A DNA stretch of 5,733 bases from Sporomusa sp. (lineage in GTDB: Bacteria > Bacillota_C > Negativicutes > Sporomusales > Sporomusaceae): contig JAQSXM010000250.1 of the NCBI GenBank assembly GCA_029256645.1, positions 1-5,733 on the forward strand. The letters run 5' to 3'. Every line of letters starts with the position of its first letter. The stretch's first letter is position 1. Below the pieces are notes generated by a model. That model was not told where the DNA came from and did not search any database. It saw only the letters and a program-made list of their open reading frames with translations. Of this stretch, positions 1 to 5,733 are shown piece after piece. A program made the position numbers and the translations under genes.

Positions 1-1293
1 AGATCAGGATCAGCAGTATACATGGATTTTCGTGGTGAACGTGTGTTTGGCGCATTCTCGGCAATTGAGAATCCCAAATGGACTATAATCGCCGAAGTAG
101 ATGAGGCTGAAATCTTGGCCCCACTATACACAAAACTTCTCATATTAGGTTTGGTGTATCTTGTTTTAGTAGCGATTCTAATTTATTTGCTCACAGCCTT
201 TGTTCGAAGAATAAACCTTCCGGTTTTCTCGCTAGTAGCAATGGCTAATAAAATAGAAAGTGGGGAATATGGTGTAGTTTCATCTCAAGGGGGTTCTTTT
301 ACTAAAGCCCCTGAAGAATTACAGTATTTAAATAAAGCTTTTGTTTCTATGGCGCAAAAATTGATTATCACCATAAATGAGATGAACCAAGTGAATAATT
401 TACTTTTGGAGGCAGAAGGTAAATTCCGGAGTCTTGTGGAGAATTCACTTGTTGGCGTTTATTTTCTGTTAGATGGAAAGATAACCTATTTGAACCCTAA
501 GCTGGAAGAAATGATTGGTTATACTACGGAAGAAGCGAAAGAGTTGAGTAGTTTTCTTGAATATGTGTATCCTGATGATAGAGATATATTTCAGGAGCAG
601 GTTCGGAAAGGAATTAATGAAGAAAAAGATCAAGCTGACTATGAGATCCGCATTCTGCACAAGAATGGTTGTACCATTGATGTTCATGTGCTGGCAAGCA
701 CTTGTACAATCAATGGCAAGAAAGCTGTTTGTGGAAGTATGATTGACATTAGTGAGCGCAAATCCTGGGAGAATACTCTAGAGTATGTGAGTTACCACGA
801 CGCTGGAACAGGTCTCTACAACCGATCCTTTTTTGAAATCCAAATTAATCAGATAGCCACATCTGGCCGGGACATTGGTATTATTATGTGTGATGTGGAT
901 GGCTTGAAAAAAATTAATGATTCATTAGGACATTATGCTGGCGATGCATTACTAAAGGCCGCGGCAAAAACGATCTCGTTTGATGATCGGAGAATTATTT
1001 CGGCGCGAATTGGTGGTGATGAATTTGCTGTTTTAGTGTGGGATGCTACAGAAGAGTGCATGAATATACTGCGTAACGATATTGCCACTAATATCAAAAT
1101 ATATAGAAGTACCAAGGGGGCGTTGCCCTTATATATTTCCCAAGGCACTTGTGTGGGAAAAGGCCTTAGAGTGCGTGAGATTTTACGTCAGGCTGATGAT
1201 GCCATGTATCAGGAAAAAAATACCAATAAGTTGAAAACTGGGGAATTGATAATGCAGTATCTGGCAGGTGTGCCTGACAATCTGAGATCATAA
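1..1293 (+). CDS. Membrane-bound diguanylate cyclase, Cache(C-term)-TM-HAMP-PAS-GGDEF, 5' end missing
   Basis: This protein is expected to make cyclic di-GMP from two GTP at the inner face of the membrane in response to an extracellular signal. The frame is open to base 1, so the ATG at 22 is probably an internal Met; residues are counted from base 1. Residues 1-45 resemble the end of an extracytoplasmic dCache domain (RGERVFGAF, then the W27 TIIAEVDEAE strand). A membrane segment spans about 46-68, followed by a HAMP-like linker (RRINLP, IESGEY) to about 125, a PAS domain at about 139-254 ending in MIDISERK, and a GGDEF domain from about 258. Catalytic features are intact: HDAGTGLYNR (D267), DVDGLKKIND and GGDEF at 338-342. 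The RxxD inhibitory site is absent: the positions equivalent to its R and D are D and I. The protein ends soon after DDAMYQEK with a short tail and has no EAL or HD-GYP domain. The domain calls are secure; the signal sensed is unknown. Confidence 0.93.
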   Translation, partial: RSGSAVYMDFRGERVFGAFSAIENPKWTIIAEVDEAEILAPLYTKLLILGLVYLVLVAILIYLLTAFVRRINLPVFSLVAMANKIESGEYGVVSSQGGSFTKAPEELQYLNKAFVSMAQKLIITINEMNQVNNLLLEAEGKFRSLVENSLVGVYFLLDGKITYLNPKLEEMIGYTTEEAKELSSFLEYVYPDDRDIFQEQVRKGINEEKDQADYEIRILHKNGCTIDVHVLASTCTINGKKAVCGSMIDISERKSWENTLEYVSYHDAGTGLYNRSFFEIQINQIATSGRDIGIIMCDVDGLKKINDSLGHYAGDALLKAAAKTISFDDRRIISARIGGDEFAVLVWDATEECMNILRNDIATNIKIYRSTKGALPLYISQGTCVGKGLRVREILRQADDAMYQEKNTNKLKTGELIMQYLAGVPDNLRS

Positions 1294-1383
1294 TTCCGAC
1301 ATAATAAGGATAAGACACATAACTTTGGGCTTCTTGAGGATGGAGGCAGAAATTGCTTAGCTTGTTAAAGAAAGGACACGAAT

Positions 1384-2223
1384 ATGGCCTATAAATTAGT
1401 CTGTATTGATGTTGACGGGACGCTTTTAAATAGTAAGCATAAAGTTACCAATAGAACGAAAGCAATACTACTGCAGGCACATCAGCAAGGTATTCATATC
1501 GTAATAAGTACAGGCAGAATGTATACTGATGCTGAATATTTCTCCAATCTTATTGGAGTAAAGTCACCGGTGATCGCATCAAATGGGGCTTTCATCAAAG
1601 AAAAAGATATTGATAAGGTCATCTACCAGGATGTACTTGGTGAAAGCTTATCACTGGAATTACTGGAGGTATTTCGCAAGCACCGCACAAAGCCCTATTT
1701 TTGTACTCCCCATAAGTTTTATTATGGTAATGCTATGTTTAAGCTTTTCTATGTTGCATCCCAAATATTAGGCACGAGAAGCAACAAACTGGACATGGAA
1801 TATATTTTTTCCTGGAAACAGTGGCAAAAGATATTAAATAAAGAAAAAAATAACATTGTTAAATGTGAGATTATCTATAGAGATATAGCTTTAATTAATG
1901 AATTGCGGACTGAATTAAAAAATATCGCACAGTTGGAAATCGTCGACTCTTCAAGATACAATATTGAAATCACCCGTAAAGGGGTTTCCAAAGGCAATGC
2001 TGTTGCAATGCTGGCAGCTTTTTATGGCCTCAAGCGTGAAGAAGTACTCACTATCGGTGATAGTGAGAATGATTTATCCATGATAGAATATGCCGGTCTG
2101 GGCATTGCAATGGGAAATGCTTCGGAGACGGTGAAACAAAAAGCCGACTATGTAACCAGTTCTAATGACAATGAGGGAGTAGCTGACGCTATCAATCGGT
2201 TTATTCTAGGAAACAGATTTTAA
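1384..2223 (+). CDS. Cof-type HAD-superfamily phosphatase (C2B cap)
   Basis: A cytoplasmic Mg-dependent phosphohydrolase of the Cof/YkrA/YwpJ group, 279 aa, the usual length for the family. Known members act on sugar phosphates, FMN, PLP and similar small phosphoesters, so the substrate cannot be named from sequence. All four HAD motifs are visible: motif I DVDGTLL, with nucleophile D9 and acid/base D11; motif II ISTGR, with T43; motif III K203 in VSKGNA; and motif IV GDSEND, with D226 and D230, followed by GIAMGNA. The IASNGAF segment (64-70) precedes the C2B cap, which lies roughly at 80-190. The ATG start is supported by AAAGGA at 1371-1376, 7 bases upstream. The gene lies 90 bases after the diguanylate cyclase stop on the same strand. 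I see no terminator or convincing promoter in that gap, so read-through transcription is possible. The long hairpin at 2258-2301 lies beyond the stop. Confidence 0.95.
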   Translation: MAYKLVCIDVDGTLLNSKHKVTNRTKAILLQAHQQGIHIVISTGRMYTDAEYFSNLIGVKSPVIASNGAFIKEKDIDKVIYQDVLGESLSLELLEVFRKHRTKPYFCTPHKFYYGNAMFKLFYVASQILGTRSNKLDMEYIFSWKQWQKILNKEKNNIVKCEIIYRDIALINELRTELKNIAQLEIVDSSRYNIEITRKGVSKGNAVAMLAAFYGLKREEVLTIGDSENDLSMIEYAGLGIAMGNASETVKQKADYVTSSNDNEGVADAINRFILGNRF

Positions 2224-2257
2224 AAGAACGCGATAAATATAATTTTACGCCAGAATA

Positions 2258-2301
2258 GGCAGAGAGGCCGCTTGTGATGTATCACAGGCGGCCTCTCTGT
2301 C
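2258..2301. terminator. Long hairpin between convergent genes, probable transcript end signal
   Basis: Bases 2258-2276 pair with 2283-2301 in a 19-bp helix containing two G-T wobbles (2259/2300 and 2272/2287) and a six-base ATGTAT loop. The core arms read AGAGAGGCCGC and GCGGCCTCTCT. It sits 34 bases after the phosphatase stop and 74 bases after the CAP-protein stop on the other strand, which is where a shared bidirectional terminator would be. Neither side is followed by a T tract: the plus strand continues AGGTAAGACA and the minus strand TATTCTGGCG. It may therefore be a Rho-dependent end, an mRNA 3'-end stabiliser or a dispersed repeat, and not a classical intrinsic terminator. The hairpin is certain; its role is inferred. 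Confidence 0.6.
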
Positions 2302-2375
2302 AGGTAAGACATGGTATATCCCTGAATCCCATAAGTGAATAGGAATAGTCATCAACGGTAACGAGAATAGTAAGC

Positions 2376-3134
2376 TTACTTACTAATAAACTCCTGAACC
2401 ACATATACTTGTCCACTGGAGTTGCGTACTACACCTACGCCAACATCCGTGTAACCGGAGTTGAGAATATTGGCACGGTGGCCTGAACTGTTCATGAACG
2501 CAGTTTCGGCAGTAGCCACACTGGTATTGATCGCTAAATTTTCACCGGCAGTTTTATAACTAATTCCGGCTGCAGTCATGCGGTCAAACGGGGACTTTCC
2601 TTCGGGGTTGTAATGTGAAAAATAGTTACGGTCAATCATGTCTTTGGCATAGTTGCGCGCCAGAGTAGTTAACTGAGAGTTTGATTTTAGGGTTGAAAGA
2701 CCATTTTTTGTGCGGTCCTGGTTAAGAAGGGCTAGCGCTTGCTGCTCGTCAGTAGCGGAAGTAGTTGTTGTACCACTTGACCCTGTACTGGTTGAAGGTG
2801 TGGAGCTCGTATTTGAGCTGTCTGAAGACTTACTGCCATGATTGGAAAGAGCCGAAATCAATCCGACTGCGACAATCCCGGCAAGAATGCCTTTAGTAGT
2901 CTTATTAGATTTTAGTGTTTCATCGGCTGCAGTTTCCTTGACCGCAGTTTCACTGACTGTAGGTTCATTGACTGGAATAGTTACATTAACTGCAGTTTCG
3001 TCGGCTATAGCTTCGTTAGCCGCTTCTGCTGCATATGCGGAGGTCACAAGTGTACCCCCAAGTGAAGTAGTTAAAAGCGAAATGGCAATAATGCCTGAAA
3101 CGACTTTCTTTTTAAAATTGAGGTTCACATGCAT
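2376..3134 (-). CDS. Secreted CAP-domain (SCP/YkwD-like) protein
   Basis: An exported protein of 252 aa from the ATG at 3134. Residues 1-35 form a signal peptide: basic NFKKK, a hydrophobic core, and AYA before the likely cut after A35. Residues 36-78 are acidic, Thr/Ala-rich and carry x-E-T-A-x repeats. A second hydrophobic stretch (82-96), rich in Gly, is preceded by Lys and could anchor the protein in the membrane. A Ser/Thr linker (about 101-127) leads to the CAP domain (about 130-252). The CAP cavity residues are present: H174 in YFSHYNP, E198 in GENLA, E210 and H219 in SSGHR, with the C-terminal VVQEF strand intact. Bacterial YkwD-type CAP proteins are common in spore-forming and envelope contexts, but their biochemical activity is mostly unknown. 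The gene is monocistronic as far as seen, convergent with the phosphatase and divergent from the permease. The start could instead be the GTG at 3128 (see the ribosome binding site entry). Confidence 0.92.
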   Translation of the reverse strand: MHVNLNFKKKVVSGIIAISLLTTSLGGTLVTSAYAAEAANEAIADETAVNVTIPVNEPTVSETAVKETAADETLKSNKTTKGILAGIVAVGLISALSNHGSKSSDSSNTSSTPSTSTGSSGTTTTSATDEQQALALLNQDRTKNGLSTLKSNSQLTTLARNYAKDMIDRNYFSHYNPEGKSPFDRMTAAGISYKTAGENLAINTSVATAETAFMNSSGHRANILNSGYTDVGVGVVRNSSGQVYVVQEFISK

Positions 3135-3142
3135 CCACCTTT
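3135..3142 (-). promoter_or_regulatory. Ribosome binding site of the CAP gene; bears on start choice
   Basis: On the minus strand AAAGGTGG runs directly into the ATG at 3134, leaving no gap after GGTGG and only three bases after AAAGG. The third codon is GTG (3128-3126), which lies six bases after the same site, a much more usual spacing. The protein would then begin MNLNFKKK and have 250 aa. Both starts give the same signal peptide core. I kept the ATG as the annotated start but regard the GTG as about equally likely. Confidence 0.55.
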
Positions 3143-3339
3143 CGTTGTTGTATTGGTAACTAGGTAATAGGTATTCGACAATTTATCAAAATCTCCTGTT
3201 TACATAACGTATGTATATTTTGTTAAGCTTGGATATACCTGAGATTCGATTTGAATAACGGCCATGGTCATCAAGCAACGATATATCTGCATATTATAGA
3301 TCTATACTGTTTCCCGGACTGAGCACGCCTACGGTAATA

Positions 3340-3348
3340 TGGTATAAT
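3340..3348 (+). promoter_or_regulatory. Extended -10 promoter of the permease
   Basis: TGGTATAAT is a perfect TATAAT (3343-3348) with the TG extension one base upstream, as in extended -10 sigma-A type promoters. The hexamer 17 bases upstream is TGAGCA (3320-3325), a poor -35, which fits reliance on the extended element or on an activator. The expected transcription start, seven bases after the -10, is G3355. That is the first base of the leader helix described below, and it leaves a 5' untranslated leader of about 128 bases. Confidence 0.65.
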
Positions 3349-3354
3349 AGTACC

Positions 3355-3482
3355 GATAATTAACCAGTTTTAGACTCCCGGCTTTCCTAGGCCCTTTAGG
3401 GTATATAAGTGATTTAAGAGCGGTAAGTGTCGGGATGAGGACGGTTAATTTATCGAATGTTATGTTGAAAAGGGGATAATTA
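3355..3482 (+). promoter_or_regulatory. Structured 5' leader of the permease, candidate RNA switch
   Basis: GATAATTAACC (3355-3365) pairs with GGTTAATTTATC (3443-3454) in an 11-bp helix with one bulged T, extended to 12 bp by C3354-G3455 if transcription starts a base earlier. Inside it, TCCCG (3376-3380) pairs with CGGGA (3431-3435), and CCC-TTTA-GGG (3392-3401) can form a small hairpin. The sequence GATAATTA recurs at 3475-3482, so the 3443-3455 arm has two competing partners. There is no T tract, so any control would be on translation and not on termination. Known riboswitch consensus motifs that I remember (TPP, SAM, cobalamin, lysine, glycine, purine, c-di-GMP I and II, guanidine, ZTP, fluoride, T-box) are not apparent. 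Confidence 0.45.
3467..3475 (+). promoter_or_regulatory. Ribosome binding site supporting the GTG start of the permease
   Basis: GAAAAGGGG ends seven bases before GTG at 3483, which fixes the start at a non-ATG codon. The next in-frame Met is residue 14, inside the first membrane segment, and has no such site. The AAAGGG core (3469-3474) is complementary to CCCTTT at 3392-3397 in the leader. Confidence 0.8.
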
Positions 3483-4901
3483 GTGGAACTATTAACAATA
3501 CTACTCAGTCTGATCTTACTAATGTATTTTGCTTTCCGTGGTTACTCCATCATCTTATTTGCGCCATTGTTTGCTATTTTGGCGGCAACAGCCAGTAATT
3601 TTAGCCTTATGCCTGTATATACTGAAATCTTCATGACCAAAGCGGCCGAATACTTCAAAATGTATTTTTCTATTTTCCTGTTGGGAGCCGTTTTTGCTAA
3701 AGTAATGGAAGACAGCGGTATGGCCCGGGCAATAGCCGGGGCGATTGCTGGTAAGTTAGGCAAAGAGAATGCAGTACTTGCGGTGTTGCTTGGGTGCGGT
3801 TCTCTCACTTACGGCGGCATCAGCGTCTTTGTTGTTGTGTTTGTTATGTATCCGTTCGCCGCTGCCCTCTTCCGGGAGGCAGATATTCCAAAGCGTTTGA
3901 TACCTGCTGCTTTATGGCTGGGTACGTTTACATTTAGTATGGGGGCCTTTCCTGGGTCACCACAAATTCAAAATATCATACCAACAGCTTTTTTTGGTAC
4001 TACAACATGGGCTGAGCCCTTAACCGGTGTAATTAGCGGGCTAAGCATCTTTGTTTTTGGGTGGGCCTGGCTGTTATACAGACAGCGCCAGGCGATGGCG
4101 CAGGGTGAGGGTTATGGGCTGCATACACTGAATGAGCCGGAGAAAACGAAGGAGCAGCAACTGCCAAATCAACTGCTGGCTGTACTGCCACTCATTTTAG
4201 TACTGCTAGCTAACCTATATCTAAGTAACCCATTTAAATGGTCTTGGGCCTATCAATGGAACGAAGATATCCTGTTACCCTTCAAAGTTTTGAGACTATC
4301 ACTATTGAGCACTGATATAGATAAAGTACGGGCAATATGGTCTTTAAATATTGCTTTAATTCTAGGCATACTTCTTGCAATTATCATTGGCCGCAAGCAG
4401 TTTCGTAACAAAGGGGGAATTGCTGCTTCACTGAACAGTGGGGCAAACAGCTCACTTGTCGCAGTACTTAATACCGCTTCAGGATATGGTTATGGCAGTG
4501 TGGTTGCCAGTCTTGCCGGCTTCCAAATAATTAAGACCTTCTTAATGGAGATTAAGTTCGGGGCCGGGCCACTGGTATCTGAGGCTATTACGGTCAATAT
4601 TATGGCAGCTATTACCGGGTCTGCATCAGGGGGGATAACAATCGCACTCGGCATGCTCGGGGCTGATTATCTGGCCTGGGCCCAGGCTGCTAATATTTCA
4701 CCAGATGCTCTGCACCGTTTTGCGGCCTTAGCCTCCAGCGGACTCGATTCTATGCCTCATAATGGAGGGCTCATCACTGTTATGGCAGTGTGCGGCTTAA
4801 CACACAGGGAGTCATATTATGATCTCTTTGTAATTACCGTAATAAAGACATTGCTGATATTTATATTTATTGGGTTATATATCGGTATCAGGAGCCTATA
4901 A
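3483..4901 (+). CDS. GntP-family permease (organic acid:cation symporter type)
   Basis: A polytopic inner-membrane transporter of 472 aa, within the usual 430-480 aa range of the GntP/citrate-transporter-like families, with a dozen or so hydrophobic segments through its length. Visible landmarks are the SLTYGGISVF stretch (107-116), PGSPQIQN (157-164), a hydrophilic central loop (about 200-228), NSGANSSLVAVLNTASGYG (318-336), the Gly/Ser-rich GSASGG (379-384) and DSMPHNGG (422-429). The polar, Gly-rich segments in the second half are typical of substrate-binding re-entrant regions in this superfamily. Characterised GntP members import gluconate and related sugar acids, and others import D-3-hydroxybutyrate; the similarity here feels closer to the hydroxybutyrate-type group, but the substrate is not proven. 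The start is GTG, with GAAAAGGGG seven bases upstream. It is expressed from its own promoter through a structured leader and is followed 83 bases later by an alpha/beta hydrolase on the same strand. Confidence 0.85.
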   Translation: MELLTILLSLILLMYFAFRGYSIILFAPLFAILAATASNFSLMPVYTEIFMTKAAEYFKMYFSIFLLGAVFAKVMEDSGMARAIAGAIAGKLGKENAVLAVLLGCGSLTYGGISVFVVVFVMYPFAAALFREADIPKRLIPAALWLGTFTFSMGAFPGSPQIQNIIPTAFFGTTTWAEPLTGVISGLSIFVFGWAWLLYRQRQAMAQGEGYGLHTLNEPEKTKEQQLPNQLLAVLPLILVLLANLYLSNPFKWSWAYQWNEDILLPFKVLRLSLLSTDIDKVRAIWSLNIALILGILLAIIIGRKQFRNKGGIAASLNSGANSSLVAVLNTASGYGYGSVVASLAGFQIIKTFLMEIKFGAGPLVSEAITVNIMAAITGSASGGITIALGMLGADYLAWAQAANISPDALHRFAALASSGLDSMPHNGGLITVMAVCGLTHRESYYDLFVITVIKTLLIFIFIGLYIGIRSL

Positions 4902-4984
4902 GTGTAAGTTTATGAATCAGCGCATTCTTAATCCCCAGTGAATATATTACCACTATGGAGCGTTTTTTATAATGGAGTGATTCG

Positions 4985-5733
4985 ATGGGGTATTATGTTA
5001 GAGTAGAATCAAACGTTAATATTTACGTGGAGGATATTAACCCTGCAGGCTGTAAGACCATTTTATTTATACATGGCTGGCCAGCGAGCCATAAGATGTT
5101 TGAATATCAGTTTGATCAGCTTCCCCGAATGGGGTATCGTTGTATCGGAATTGATCTCAGGGGTTTCGGCAATTCTGATAGGCCCTGGCGAGGCTACCAC
5201 TATGATCAATTGGCAGATGATATTCGCTGCGTGATTGACGAGCTTAATTTACAGGATATTATTCTTGGGGGTCACTCTACAGGCGGGGCTGTTACCATTC
5301 GTTATATGGCCCGACATAGTGGGTATGGGGTAGCTAAGCTTGCCCTGTTTGCATCTGCAGCGCCCAGTCTTATTAAGCGTCCCCATTTCCCTTATGGTTT
5401 AGAAAGAGAAACGGTAGAAAAAATCATACAGGACACCTACAATGACCGTCCTAACATGCTGCAGGGGTTTGGTAATATATTTTTCTTCCAGCATGTTACA
5501 GAGCCTTTCTCAGACTGGTTTTTCCAATTAGGATTACAGGCGGCAGGCTGGTCGACTGCTGCGATTGCCAATGCCTGGTTAGATGAAGAGGGCTTATTCG
5601 CTGATCTGGGAAAAATACATGTTCCCACCTTAATCCTTCATGGTATTCATGATAAAGTTTGCCTGTTCCCCTTGGCTATTGCGCAGCATGAAGGAATAAG
5701 AAACTCCAAGCTGGTGCCCTTCAAATATAGTGG
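4985..5733 (+). CDS. Alpha/beta hydrolase, non-heme chloroperoxidase/esterase-like, 3' end missing
   Basis: Reading from ATG 4985 gives 249 complete codons with no stop before the window edge. The start is backed by GGAG at 4974-4977, seven bases upstream. The fold signature is clear: HGWP oxyanion loop (30-33), IDLRGFGNSD (56-65), nucleophile elbow GHSTGG (96-101) with S98, a variable cap region (about 130-200), and VPTLILHGIHDKV (213-225) with the catalytic acid D223. The window stops at FKYSG; in this family a His usually follows such a segment, so the third catalytic residue is probably the next codon, outside the window. GHSTGG is the elbow seen in many cofactor-free haloperoxidases and aryl esterases; the natural substrate is likely an ester or lactone. 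No signal peptide is seen, so it should be cytoplasmic. It may be co-transcribed with the permease, which would hint at handling an imported compound or its ester, but that is inference. Confidence 0.9.
   Translation, partial: MGYYVRVESNVNIYVEDINPAGCKTILFIHGWPASHKMFEYQFDQLPRMGYRCIGIDLRGFGNSDRPWRGYHYDQLADDIRCVIDELNLQDIILGGHSTGGAVTIRYMARHSGYGVAKLALFASAAPSLIKRPHFPYGLERETVEKIIQDTYNDRPNMLQGFGNIFFFQHVTEPFSDWFFQLGLQAAGWSTAAIANAWLDEEGLFADLGKIHVPTLILHGIHDKVCLFPLAIAQHEGIRNSKLVPFKYS

Larger units (their letters stand above)
3135..3482. other. Divergent intergenic region between CAP gene and permease
   Basis: This 348-base stretch holds no convincing gene. From left to right it contains the CAP ribosome binding site, a run of imperfect 7-8 base direct repeats (GGTAACTA, GGTAATA, GGTATT; 3155-3175), a TACATA-ACG-TATGTA inverted repeat (3201-3215), a perfect 12-base palindrome TATAGATCTATA (3295-3306), an extended -10 promoter facing the permease (3340-3348) and a structured permease leader (3355-3482). 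I could not identify a good minus-strand promoter for the CAP gene; candidates such as TTGTCG paired with TACCAA are too weak to call. Confidence 0.8.

Noticed and set aside
22..24. ATG as the true start of the diguanylate cyclase
   Set aside because: The frame is open upstream to base 1, there is no Shine-Dalgarno site, and the residues around it belong in the middle of a Cache domain.
1291..1368. Reading on past the diguanylate cyclase TAA gives 24 more codons before the next stop
   Set aside because: The extra peptide resembles no domain I know. An open run of this length is expected by chance, so there is no sign of a broken EAL or HD-GYP domain.
2273..2286. CRP-like site TGTGA...TCACA
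   Set aside because: The spacing is 4 bases where CRP sites have 6, and the sequence is simply the top of the long hairpin between two 3' ends.
2842..3159. Plus-strand open frame of 105 codons opposite the CAP gene
   Set aside because: It is antisense to a well-supported signal peptide and repeat region. Its Ala/Val/Thr-rich composition mirrors the repeats, and it has no ribosome binding site or recognisable domain.
3420..3445. Resemblance of GGGATGAGGACGG to a ribozyme core or guanidine riboswitch motif
   Set aside because: It lacks the hammerhead CTGATGA/GAAA core and the conserved ACGG/ACACGG arrangement of guanidine riboswitches, so no known class can be claimed.
4935..4968. Possible intrinsic terminator after the permease (CCAGTG, CACTATGG, then six T)
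   Set aside because: The stem has only four continuous pairs (AGTG/CACT), a ten-base loop and a two-base bulge before any further pairs. The T run starts a few bases after the stem and overlaps the next gene's upstream signals, so it is too weak to call.
4968..4973. Perfect TATAAT before the alpha/beta hydrolase
   Set aside because: It directly abuts the GGAG ribosome binding site, so a transcript from it would start after that site. No -35 is present 16-18 bases upstream.
5437..5628. Minus-strand open frame of 63 codons inside the hydrolase
   Set aside because: It lies wholly within the alpha/beta hydrolase, whose motifs are intact on the plus strand.

Overview
The window looks like a piece of a low-to-moderate GC, Gram-positive-type (Firmicutes) chromosome. 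The genes have clear Shine-Dalgarno sites, one uses GTG as its start, and the mix fits an anaerobic Firmicute: a Cache/HAMP/PAS/GGDEF sensor, a Cof-type HAD phosphatase, a secreted YkwD-like CAP protein and a GntP-type permease. The style of the proteins reminds me of Negativicutes (Sporomusa/Pelosinus relatives), but that is an impression from memory and was not tested. I see no mobile element, tRNA, rRNA or CRISPR array.

Layout. Bases 1-1293 are the 3' part of a membrane-bound diguanylate cyclase whose start lies upstream of the window. It is followed on the same strand by a Cof-type HAD phosphatase (1384-2223). A secreted CAP-domain protein (2376-3134, minus strand) converges on the phosphatase, and a long, nearly perfect hairpin (2258-2301) sits between the two stop codons. 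The CAP gene is divergent from a GntP-family permease (3483-4901, GTG start); the 348-base gap between them holds the regulatory DNA for both. Downstream of the permease, 83 bases on, an alpha/beta hydrolase of the non-heme chloroperoxidase/esterase type starts at 4985 and runs off the right edge.

The most interesting part is the permease leader (about 3355-3482). An extended -10 box predicts transcription starting at G3355, the first base of a segment that can form a 12-bp closing helix with 3443-3455. The left arm's sequence GATAATTA is repeated exactly at 3475-3482, just before the start codon. The 3443-3455 arm can therefore pair either with the transcript's 5' end or with the bases flanking the ribosome binding site. 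That is the layout of a translational riboswitch or other RNA switch. I could not match it from memory to a known class.

Functional links between the genes are limited. The cyclase and phosphatase may share a transcript but have no evident common pathway. The permease and hydrolase are plausibly co-transcribed and may handle a related organic acid or ester, which is inference only.
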